Below are positions 52,766-60,760 of a stretch of 64,000 bases of DNA, piece by piece. Each line of letters begins with the position of its first letter. Within the stretch, counting starts at the first letter, position 1. Source of the stretch: FEN-1088 sp031407985 (lineage in GTDB: Bacteria > Myxococcota_A > Polyangia > Fen-1088); contig JANOJB010000092.1 in the NCBI GenBank assembly GCA_031407985.1, positions 5,872 to 69,871 on the forward strand. Direction: 5' to 3'. A program made the position numbers and the translations under genes. The notes beneath the pieces are model-generated. The model was not told the origin of the DNA. It saw only the letters and a program-made list of their open reading frames with translations, and did not search any database.

Positions 52766-52915
52766 CCGGATTGAGTATTGCACCTGGATCGGGCGACGCC
52801 AAGCGCCAGGCAGCAAATGTTTCCTGTCGGAAATACCAGTCGCCTTTTCTGCCGCGCCTTGTCCCCTTGATTTTTTTGGGGTTCCAGCCATGCGGCCTGA
52901 TAGTGTACCGCCAGC

Positions 52916-53617
52916 ATGAGAGCCTTGGTGGTCACGTCGAACCCGACGACGACCGTCTCTGAACCGGATTCGCCCGCCTTCGCCCTGAACGATCTTGGGT
53001 GCGAGGTGGTCGCGGTTGGATACGACATCGATCAACTTCCCGAGGACATCGAGCTCTCGCGTCCGTCGGTTGTTGTCGTGGATGCGGGAGCGCATCTGGA
53101 GGTCGGACGGGCCGCGATTCGGCGTGTCCGTGAGGTGGCGTCGTTGTCCGATGTGCCGGTTCTCCTTTGCGTCGAGGTCTCTCGTTTGGCGGGCCTTGAT
53201 CCCGAAGCGGGTGCGGACGATTTCGTTCTGATGCCTGTGGTGGCGCCGGAACTCTACGCGCGCATTCGCCAACTGGATTGGCGGATGTCGTCGTTCCGCG
53301 CGGCTGGGCGAATCAAGATCGGCGATTTGGTCATCGACTCGGTTGCCGTCGAGGCGGCGTTTCGCGGGCGGGCCCTGAAGTTGCCCCGTCAGGAGTTTCA
53401 GCTGCTGAAGTTCCTGGCCGAGCGCCCAGGCCGGGTGTTCACCCGCGAACAGCTCCTATCGCGGGTGTGGGGCTACAGGTATGCGGGCGGGACCCGCACC
53501 GTTGACATTCACGTGAGGCGCTTGAGGGCGAAGCTCGGTCCCGGCAGCGTCATGATCGAGACGGTTCGACATGTCGGCTACAAACTCCGGGCGCCCGGCA
53601 CCGGTCCGCTGACCTGA
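52916..53617 (+). CDS. OmpR-type response regulator with degenerate receiver
   Basis: A 233-residue regulator. The C-terminal winged-helix (LPRQEFQLLKFLAERPGRVF, then SRVWGYRYAGGTRTVDIHVR) is a standard Trans_reg_C domain. The receiver lacks the acidic pair at the start (TSNPTT where DD is expected), has Asp56 in VVVVDAG, and carries Met106 in place of the Lys (DDFVLMPV). It may be regulated without phosphorylation. It is divergent from clpX and its 3' end overlaps a DUF3108 gene by 40 nt. Confidence 0.88.
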   Translation: MRALVVTSNPTTTVSEPDSPAFALNDLGCEVVAVGYDIDQLPEDIELSRPSVVVVDAGAHLEVGRAAIRRVREVASLSDVPVLLCVEVSRLAGLDPEAGADDFVLMPVVAPELYARIRQLDWRMSSFRAAGRIKIGDLVIDSVAVEAAFRGRALKLPRQEFQLLKFLAERPGRVFTREQLLSRVWGYRYAGGTRTVDIHVRRLRAKLGPGSVMIETVRHVGYKLRAPGTGPLT

Positions 53618-54666
53618 AGGCTGCGTTCTTTGTTGAAGCCCCGCGCCGTGTCGAGCCCGGGCCGGGAGTCGTGCTCGGGTAGCGCTTGTGTCAGTCTTCG
53701 GGTCGCGGACAGCGTCATCACCACATCCGCAAGCCCGACTGGAACCTCGAGGCGAAGCGGCAAATGGTTGCTGCTGTCGGTGAGCCACAGCGTGAACGGA
53801 CGAATTGGGCGTTGGGGATCCGGGCGACCGTCATAGAAGATGGGAGCTATTTCGCCATCCAGGCGCATCGCGGGCGTGCCGACATCCTGCAGCAACTCCC
53901 CCACGGCGGAGGTTGTCACCCGGACACGCCACAGGGTCAGTCCATCGAGCAATTGGAATGTTTCGGTTTGCCCAGCGCGTGGAGGTGCCGTTCGGAGGCG
54001 CCACAGCAGTCCCAGCGGATCGGATGTCGGCGCTGAGAAGGCGACTGTCTGGCGCGATGGAGGCTCACCGGGTTTCGTCCGTTCCAGCAGGAAGGCGCCG
54101 TTGTTTCCGATGGCCGCCGAGTCGACCGTGCCCTGGCTTGCGTTTTCGCCGTCGCGAAGACGAAGCACGCTCCAGCGCCGCGATCCCAATGTGCCCGGAT
54201 CAAACTCGGCGTTTATGTGTCGCTTCATCGTGCCCAGGCCCCATACGGCGCCCTGCCCGGACCCCTGCACCTTGACCACCCGCGATCCATCCGGCCCCTC
54301 CGTCACCCCACCGACTGAAAAACTCAGCTCGCCCACCAATCCGAAGATTCCGTAGCGGATGTCGTAGCGCGCTTCTTCGTGCAATGGCAGGGATTGCGGA
54401 AGCGTGGGCCGTGGCAAGGGCACCGGCGGGGGTGAAGGACTGGCCGTTGGTTCGATCGGCTTGACGATCGGCGGTTCGGTCGGCGCCGGTTGAGTGGCCG
54501 GTGGTTCAGTCGGCGGCTGAACTGCTGGTGTTTCGTTTGGCGGCAAAACCGCTGGCGCTTCCGTTGCCGGGGGCCGAAGCGCGATTTCTCCGGCGCCTTG
54601 CCCCTCGACCTCGAACGGCCAACAGGCAAGACGCATCGTCCACCACAGGGCGAGCGCCGTATGCAC
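53578..54666 (-). CDS. DUF3108 domain protein, secreted
   Basis: A 362-residue protein from GTG 54666 with a hydrophobic N-terminus (HTALALWWTMRLACW) and then a Pro/Thr-rich linker. The DUF3108 domain spans about 90-330 (YDIRYGIFGLVGELSFSVGG at the start, FTLWLTDSSNHLPLRLEVPV near the end). The family is periplasmic and structural in nature, with no known activity. The frame is open to GTG 54735, but this would overlap the pdxA start. Start uncertain. Confidence 0.82.
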   Translation of the reverse strand: MHTALALWWTMRLACWPFEVEGQGAGEIALRPPATEAPAVLPPNETPAVQPPTEPPATQPAPTEPPIVKPIEPTASPSPPPVPLPRPTLPQSLPLHEEARYDIRYGIFGLVGELSFSVGGVTEGPDGSRVVKVQGSGQGAVWGLGTMKRHINAEFDPGTLGSRRWSVLRLRDGENASQGTVDSAAIGNNGAFLLERTKPGEPPSRQTVAFSAPTSDPLGLLWRLRTAPPRAGQTETFQLLDGLTLWRVRVTTSAVGELLQDVGTPAMRLDGEIAPIFYDGRPDPQRPIRPFTLWLTDSSNHLPLRLEVPVGLADVVMTLSATRRLTQALPEHDSRPGLDTARGFNKERSLQVSGPVPGARSL

Positions 54667-54719
54667 GATCCTTCGACGACGGGACGGGCCGGAATATTTG
54701 CGTGACTTGCGTATGATGC

Positions 54720-55709
54720 ATGCGGATGTCCGCACCCACCGCGACTGGCAAAGCTACGGTTGGAATCTCGCTCGGAGATCCGGCGGGAATAGGTCCCGAG
54801 ATAGTGGTGCGGGCGGTGGCGGCGCGTCCGGATTTGTCGTTGCGCGTCTACGGCGAAGCACATGTTCTTGACGCCGCCGCCCGGCGGATGAACCTGCCAA
54901 CGGTGGCGAGGGCGCGCGTGGTCGCGATCGATGTCTCGGGCCCGGCCGACATCACGCCCGGGCAACCCAACTTGGCATCGGCGCGGGCGCAATTCGCATA
55001 CCTGGAAGCGGCGACTGATGCGGCACTACGCGGCGACATCGCCGCGCTTTGTACGGCGCCCATATCCAAGGATTGGATCGCGCGCGCCGGATTCGGATTC
55101 CCCGGGCACACCGAGTACCTGGCCGACCGCGCGCGGACGGCCGATTTCGCGATGATGTTGGCGGGGCCGCGCCTACGCGTGGTCCTGGCGACCAGGCACA
55201 TGGCGCTGCGAGATGTTGCTCGCGTGCTTGCACCTGAAGACATCACGCGTGCGGCGGTGCTGGCGGCCCGCGCGTTGGTGGCCGATTTCGGCATTGGGCG
55301 CGCCCGTGTGGCGGTAGCGGGGTTGAATCCGCACGCGGGAGAATCCGGGCGTTTTGGCGACGAGGAGGCACGTTTGGTTTCTCCGGCGGTACGTGCGGCG
55401 CAGGCCCGCCTCGAGGTCGAACGCATTCCGGCCGTTGTGACCGGTCCGCACCCACCCGACGCGGTGTTTCGGCAGGCGGCCATCGGTATGTTCGACGCGG
55501 TCGTTGCGCTGTATCACGATCAGGGGCTCATACCCTTGAAACTGCTGCATTTCGACGATGGCGTGAATATCACCTTGGGATTGCCGTTCCCGCGCACGTC
55601 CCCAGACCACGGCACCGCCTACTCGATCGCGGGAACCGGCCGCGCCAACGCGGGCAGCTTCCTGGTCGCGCTGGATTTGGCCGCTCGCCTGGCGACGCGC
55701 CACAGGTGA
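54720..55709 (+). CDS. pdxA: 4-hydroxythreonine-4-phosphate dehydrogenase
   Basis: Pyridoxal phosphate biosynthesis: NAD-dependent oxidation of 4-phosphohydroxy-L-threonine. 329 residues with GISLGDPAGIGPEI, CTAPISK, FPGHTEYLA, LNPHAGESGRFGDEE, YHDQGLIPLK and RTSPDHGTAYSIAGTG. ATG 54726 is an alternative start. The frame directly after its TGA stop stays open for 342 nt through a 12-bp minisatellite. Confidence 0.95.
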   Translation: MRMSAPTATGKATVGISLGDPAGIGPEIVVRAVAARPDLSLRVYGEAHVLDAAARRMNLPTVARARVVAIDVSGPADITPGQPNLASARAQFAYLEAATDAALRGDIAALCTAPISKDWIARAGFGFPGHTEYLADRARTADFAMMLAGPRLRVVLATRHMALRDVARVLAPEDITRAAVLAARALVADFGIGRARVAVAGLNPHAGESGRFGDEEARLVSPAVRAAQARLEVERIPAVVTGPHPPDAVFRQAAIGMFDAVVALYHDQGLIPLKLLHFDDGVNITLGLPFPRTSPDHGTAYSIAGTGRANAGSFLVALDLAARLATRHR

Positions 55710-55712
55710 TCC

Positions 55713-55980
55713 GAAGACGTAGCCGAGGGCGCAGCCGATGACGCACCCGAGGGCGCAGCCGAAGACGCACCCGAGGGCGCAGCCGAGGGCGCAGCCGAAG
55801 ACGCAGCCGAAGACGTAGCCGAAGACGCAGCCGAAGACGCAGCCGAAGACGCAGCCGAAGACGCGGCCGAAGACGTAGCCGATGGCGCAGCCGAAGACGC
55901 AACCGAAGACGCAACCGAAGACGCACGCGAAGACGCACGCGAAGACGCACGCGAAGACGCAGCGGATGACGCACCGGGTG
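55713..55980 (+). repeat. 12-bp minisatellite downstream of and in frame with pdxA
   Basis: About 21 copies of GCAGCCGAAGAC-type units (variants GAGGGC, CACCCGAG, GTAGCC, GCACGCGAAGAC). Read in the pdxA frame past its stop, they encode an acidic tetrapeptide array (Ala-Glu-Asp-Ala and variants), staying open to TGA 56049-56051. On the minus strand they give a Cys/Phe/Val array. The 55710-56097 interval contains no other feature besides the upstream region of uvrA. Confidence 0.85.
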
Positions 55981-56097
55981 GCCCGGCCCGCCAGCCAGCG
56001 CTGAATCCAGCTCCGCTTCCACCTGTGTACCGGGGAGGACACGCGCTGTGATAGGTTCCTGCGGCGGACTGTCCGCGCCCTGCGTGTTGCTGTCTAT

Positions 56098-58995
56098 ATG
56101 AAGGCTTCGACCCCCAACCGGCCGCGCGCCGAGCCGGCCGTGCGCGCCACGAACAGCATCATCGTCAAGGGTGCGCGCGAGCACAATCTCAAGAACATCG
56201 ATGTCGAGATCCCGCGCGACAAACTGGTGGTGGTCACCGGCCTGTCGGGCTCGGGAAAATCCTCGCTGGCGTTCGATACGATCTACGCCGAGGGACAGCG
56301 ACGCTACGTCGAGTCGTTGTCGGCCTACGCGCGCCAGTTTCTGGACCAGATGCGCAAGCCCGACATCGATTCCATCGAGGGCTTGTCGCCAGCCATTTCG
56401 ATTGAACAACAATCGGGATCGCGCAACCCACGTTCGACGGTCGGGACGATCACGGAAATCTACGACTACCTGCGGCTTTTGTGGGCGCGCGTGGGCCAGG
56501 TTCACTGCTGGAGCTGTGGTCAACCGATCACCTCGCAGACGATTCAGCAGATGGTTGATCAGGTGCTTGCGTTGCCAGAGGGCGCGCGGTTTTCCGTTCT
56601 GGCGCCCATCGTTCGCGACCGCAAGGGGGAATTCGCGAACGAACTGCTCAAACTTCGGCACGACGGCTTTGTCCGCGCGAATGTTGACGGTGATCTGATC
56701 GAACTGGCTGAACCACCCAAGCTGGACAAGAACAAGAAACACACAATCGAGGTTTTCATTGATCGGTTGGTTCGCAAAGACGGAATTCAGCAGCGCCTGA
56801 CCGATTCGATCGAGCTTGCCGCCAAGCTGGCGGGCGGTGTTGTCAAGATTTCACCGCTGGAAGGCGAGGACCTGACGTTTTCGGAGAAATTCGCCTGCAC
56901 CGCGTGCGGCATCAGTTACCCCGACGTCGAACCACGCCTGTTTTCGTTCAACAACCCGGCCGGTGCCTGTCCGTCCTGCGACGGAATCGGCGCCAAGATG
57001 TTTTTCGATCCCGAGCTGATCGTTCCGAACGAGGATTTGTCGCTGAAGGAAGGCGCCATCGAGCCTTGGGAAAGGCGAAACAGCGCGTTCTTTCAACAAC
57101 TGCTGGAATCGGTCGCGGCGCATTTCGAGATCGATCTGTACATGCCGTGGAGCAAGCTTCCCGAGCCCACGCGCCGGCTGGTTTTGCATGGCTCGGTCGG
57201 CCAGGAGGTGGATTTTTCGTTCGAGAAGAACGGCCGCAAACACACCTATAAGAAGGAATTCGAGGGTGTGCTGGCGAATCTGCAGCGGCGCTTCGACGAG
57301 TACGAGCGGCGGCGGCGCGAGCAGGGACGAACGTCGGATCAGGATTTCGAGGCGATCTACGACGAGTTTCACCGGTACATGGCGCAGACCCTGTGCGAGG
57401 AATGTGGCGGGACGCGGTTGCGCAAGGAAGCACGCAACGTGCGGGTCGGCGACAAGAACATCGTCGAGATGACGGCGCTGACTGTTCGCGACGCCCACGG
57501 GTTCTTGGCGGGGTTGGCCCTGTCGGCGCGACAGAAGGAAGTCGCCGGCCGCATCCTGCGCGAGGTTGGTGATCGCCTGTCGTTCCTGATCAATGTCGGC
57601 GTCGACTACCTGTCGCTGGACCGGACCGCGGCGACACTGTCGGGGGGCGAATCGCAGCGCATCCGGCTGGCGACCCAGATTGGAAGTTCCCTGGTCGGCG
57701 TGCTGTACATTCTGGACGAGCCGTCGATCGGCTTGCACCAGCGTGACAATGAACGCTTGCTGGGAACGCTGATGCGTCTGCGGGATCTCGGCAACACGGT
57801 CTTGGTCGTCGAACATGACGAGGACACCATCCGCGCGGCCGATCACGTGATCGACATGGGACCGAAGGCGGGCGTCCACGGAGGGCGCGTGGTGGCCGCG
57901 GGCAAACCGTCCGAGATCGAGGCAAACCCCCATTCGCTGACGGGGGCGTACCTGTCGGGACGGAAATCCATCGAAGTCCCCAAACACCGGCGGTCGGCGG
58001 CCGGCCGCAATCTGACCTTGCGCAAGGCGAGCGGGCACAATCTGCGCGATGTGACCGTGTCATTTCCGTTGGGGCTCTTGACCTGCGTGACGGGTGTGTC
58101 GGGATCGGGAAAATCGACGTTGGTCATCGACACGCTTCTGCGCGCGCTGGCCGCCAAGCTGCACGGATCGAAACACGTGGCCGAACCATTCGCCGCCCTG
58201 GACGGATTGCAGAACGTCGACAAGGTCATCGACATTGATCAGGCGCCTATTGGCCGGACCCCTCGTTCCAATCCCGCGACGTACACGGGCGTGTTTACGC
58301 ACATTCGCGACTTGTTCGCCAATCTGCCCGAATCGAAGGCCCGTGGTTACAAACCCGGGCGCTATTCCTTCAACATAAAAGGCGGGCGCTGCGAGGCATG
58401 CCAAGGCGACGGCATCCTGCGCATCGAGATGCATTTTTTGCCCGATGTTTATGTCGAGTGCGAATCCTGCGCGGGCCGTCGGTACAACCGGGAGACATTG
58501 GAGGTCCGCTACCGAAACGTCAGCATCGCCGACGTTCTGGACATGACCGTCGTGCAGGCCGGGGAATTCCTGGAGAACATTCCGAAGGTCAAACAGAAGC
58601 TGGATACGTTGCGCGAGGTGGGCCTGGGTTACATTCGCCTCGGCCAATCGGCGACGACGCTGTCCGGGGGGGAAGCCCAGCGGATCAAGTTGTCGAAGGA
58701 ACTTGCCAAGAAGTCCACCGGCCGGACGGTTTACATTTTGGATGAGCCAACCACGGGACTGCACTTCGCCGACATCGCGCAGCTATTGGCGGTTCTTTAT
58801 CGGTTGGTCGACGCCGGCAACACGGTCATCGTGATCGAACACAACCTGGACGTGATCAAGACCGCGGACTGGGTCATCGACCTTGGCCCCGAAGGAGGGC
58901 CGGGGGGCGGGACGATCGTGGCGCAAGGTACCCCCGAGGACGTGTCGCGGGTTGCGGCCAGCTACACCGGCCACTTTCTGAAGAAGGTTCTTTGA
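56098..58995 (+). CDS. uvrA: Excinuclease ABC subunit A
   Basis: The damage-recognition ATPase of nucleotide excision repair. 965 residues with two ABC modules (GLSGSGKSSLAF and GVSGSGKSTLV as P-loops; SGGESQRIRLA and SGGEAQRIKLS signatures) and zinc modules (CWSC/CEEC type, plus CEACQGDG...CESC). It is a complete protein from ATG 56098. No LexA-type box was recognised in the upstream 100 bp. Confidence 0.97.
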   Translation: MKASTPNRPRAEPAVRATNSIIVKGAREHNLKNIDVEIPRDKLVVVTGLSGSGKSSLAFDTIYAEGQRRYVESLSAYARQFLDQMRKPDIDSIEGLSPAISIEQQSGSRNPRSTVGTITEIYDYLRLLWARVGQVHCWSCGQPITSQTIQQMVDQVLALPEGARFSVLAPIVRDRKGEFANELLKLRHDGFVRANVDGDLIELAEPPKLDKNKKHTIEVFIDRLVRKDGIQQRLTDSIELAAKLAGGVVKISPLEGEDLTFSEKFACTACGISYPDVEPRLFSFNNPAGACPSCDGIGAKMFFDPELIVPNEDLSLKEGAIEPWERRNSAFFQQLLESVAAHFEIDLYMPWSKLPEPTRRLVLHGSVGQEVDFSFEKNGRKHTYKKEFEGVLANLQRRFDEYERRRREQGRTSDQDFEAIYDEFHRYMAQTLCEECGGTRLRKEARNVRVGDKNIVEMTALTVRDAHGFLAGLALSARQKEVAGRILREVGDRLSFLINVGVDYLSLDRTAATLSGGESQRIRLATQIGSSLVGVLYILDEPSIGLHQRDNERLLGTLMRLRDLGNTVLVVEHDEDTIRAADHVIDMGPKAGVHGGRVVAAGKPSEIEANPHSLTGAYLSGRKSIEVPKHRRSAAGRNLTLRKASGHNLRDVTVSFPLGLLTCVTGVSGSGKSTLVIDTLLRALAAKLHGSKHVAEPFAALDGLQNVDKVIDIDQAPIGRTPRSNPATYTGVFTHIRDLFANLPESKARGYKPGRYSFNIKGGRCEACQGDGILRIEMHFLPDVYVECESCAGRRYNRETLEVRYRNVSIADVLDMTVVQAGEFLENIPKVKQKLDTLREVGLGYIRLGQSATTLSGGEAQRIKLSKELAKKSTGRTVYILDEPTTGLHFADIAQLLAVLYRLVDAGNTVIVIEHNLDVIKTADWVIDLGPEGGPGGGTIVAQGTPEDVSRVAASYTGHFLKKVL

Positions 58996-59033
58996 CCGCG
59001 GGCCGGATTGGTCGCGAGTCAAACTGAGCGATA

Positions 59034-60434
59034 TCAGCCCGCAGGTATTGGGCTCTGCCCACCGCCCTGCGCGTCCACCTCGGCGATGATGGTTCGCAGG
59101 CGCTCCTCGACCAGGCTTTGAATCGCGGCGAGCCGAGCCGGTGTGTCGGCCTCGAAACGCAGTACCAATACGGGGCCGGTGTTCGATGCCCGCACCAGGC
59201 CCCAACCGCCCGGGAACGTGACGCGTGCGCCGTCGATGTCCACGATTGGGTAAGAGGCGCGAAAGTAAGCCACCGCGCGGCGAACGACCTCGAACTTGAT
59301 GTCGTCGGCGCACTCCATTCGAATTTCCGGAGTGTTGTGCAGCACCGGCAGCGTGTCGTAAAGCTCGGCCAGCGTGGCGGTCGAACGGGTCAAAAGTTCG
59401 CAAAGGCGCATCCCGGCGTAGACGGCGTCGTCGAAGCCGAACCAACGGTCGGCGAAAAACATGTGGCCCGACATCTCGCCCGCCAGCACCGCGTCTTCCT
59501 CCTTCATCTTCACCTTGATCAGCGAATGGCCGACCTTCCACATGACGGCGCGGCCGCCCAGGTGAGTGATCTCGTCGAACAGCGCTTGACTGCATTTCAC
59601 CTCGCTGACGAACGTGACACCGGGCCTGCGGGTCAGGATCTCCCGCGCGAAAAGCATCACCAGTTGATCGCCCCAGATGATCCGACCGCGGCCGTCGACA
59701 GCCCCGATTCGATCAGCGTCGCCATCAAGGGCAATCCCCACCTCGGCGCCGGTGGCGCGAACGCGCGCGGCCAGATCCGCCATGTTCTTCGGCACCGTCG
59801 GATCCGGGTGATGGTTCGGAAACCGTCCATCCGGGTCGCAGTACAGGGCGTCGGTCTCGATGCCGAGACGCTGAAGAATCGGCAGGATCGACAATCCGCC
59901 CGTGCCGTTGCCACCGTCGACGACGACTTTGAAGCGCCGCGGACCCAATTGGATGTTGTCCGCGATGTACGGAACGTAGTCTGCAAGAATATCGTGATCC
60001 ACCAGAGTGCCGGGCCGGGCCGCCACGTGGAACCGTTGGGTTTCGATGATCTGTCGCAGGCTCTGAATCGCGGGTCCGTGAATCGTGCTTTTCCCCTGGA
60101 CGATCTTGAACCCATTGTCCTCGGAGGGGTTGTGACTGGCGGTGATCATGACGCCGCCATCGACACCTAGATGAAAGACCGAGAAGTAGAGTCCCGGGCT
60201 ATGCACGATGCCCACGTCGACGACGTCAAGGCCCGTCGACAGAATGGCCTGTCGGAGCACGCCATGAATACGTGGTGATGAAAGACGGCAGTCCCGTCCG
60301 ATCGTGATGGTGCGCGCACCGCCCTCGATCAAGAACGTTCCAATCGCGCGGCCCAGATCGGCGACGAACGGATTCGGGAAGTCAGCGTCAGCGTCGCCGC
60401 GAATATCGTACTCTCGAAAGACGCGTGTGTTCAT
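59034..60434 (-). CDS. Phosphomannomutase/phosphoglucomutase (alpha-D-phosphohexomutase)
   Basis: Interconverts hexose-1- and hexose-6-phosphates for surface polysaccharides. 466 residues; the phosphoserine loop TASHNPSEDNGFKI, the metal loop DGDADRIG, the sugar loop GEMSGH and the phosphate loop RASNTGP are intact. ATG 60434 (MNTRVFREYDIRG) fits AlgC-like proteins; the TTG at 60458 would add eight residues. Convergent with uvrA. Confidence 0.95.
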   Translation of the reverse strand: MNTRVFREYDIRGDADADFPNPFVADLGRAIGTFLIEGGARTITIGRDCRLSSPRIHGVLRQAILSTGLDVVDVGIVHSPGLYFSVFHLGVDGGVMITASHNPSEDNGFKIVQGKSTIHGPAIQSLRQIIETQRFHVAARPGTLVDHDILADYVPYIADNIQLGPRRFKVVVDGGNGTGGLSILPILQRLGIETDALYCDPDGRFPNHHPDPTVPKNMADLAARVRATGAEVGIALDGDADRIGAVDGRGRIIWGDQLVMLFAREILTRRPGVTFVSEVKCSQALFDEITHLGGRAVMWKVGHSLIKVKMKEEDAVLAGEMSGHMFFADRWFGFDDAVYAGMRLCELLTRSTATLAELYDTLPVLHNTPEIRMECADDIKFEVVRRAVAYFRASYPIVDIDGARVTFPGGWGLVRASNTGPVLVLRFEADTPARLAAIQSLVEERLRTIIAEVDAQGGGQSPIPAG

Positions 60435-60496
60435 AGGAATGGCCTTTGGGGGAGGCAATCTAGCAGAGCGGCCCCAACAGGCGGTAAAGTCGGCGG

Positions 60497-60667
60497 GTGT
60501 TAGGCGGTATCTTCATCGTCGTCGGCTTGCTGGCGGCGGGCTGGGGAATGGATACCGCCCTTCGTGCCCCAAGGCCGGCAAGTTTGGGTGGCGCGGTTAT
60601 CGGAAGCGTTGGTCTGGCGTTGGCGCTGTTCGGTGCCGCGCGCCTCGTCGTCCCGGGTTTTTTCTAG
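60497..60667 (+). CDS. Small two-TM membrane protein
   Basis: A 56-residue ORF (GTG 60497): two hydrophobic helices, LGGIFIVVGLLAAGWG and GSVGLALALFGAARLVV, joined by a basic linker (ALRAPRPASLGG). No homologue recognised. It lies between divergent phosphohexomutase and the giant TPR gene. No good ribosome-binding site. Composition and membrane pattern are more convincing than expected for a random frame, but translation is unproven. Confidence 0.5.
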   Translation: MLGGIFIVVGLLAAGWGMDTALRAPRPASLGGAVIGSVGLALALFGAARLVVPGFF

Positions 60668-60760
60668 GTCGCTGCCGTGGTCGCCGGGTGGGTTGGTCAC
60701 GGGGAACGTGGTGTTTTGCCCCGACACGGCGGATGTCGGCGGTGTTAGCCTTTCGGTGTG

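Noticed and set aside
55570..56742. Long minus-strand open frames with Cys/Phe/Val arrays over the minisatellite
   Set aside because: They arise from reading the 12-bp repeat backwards and continue antisense through uvrA and pdxA; no family features and no plausible start.
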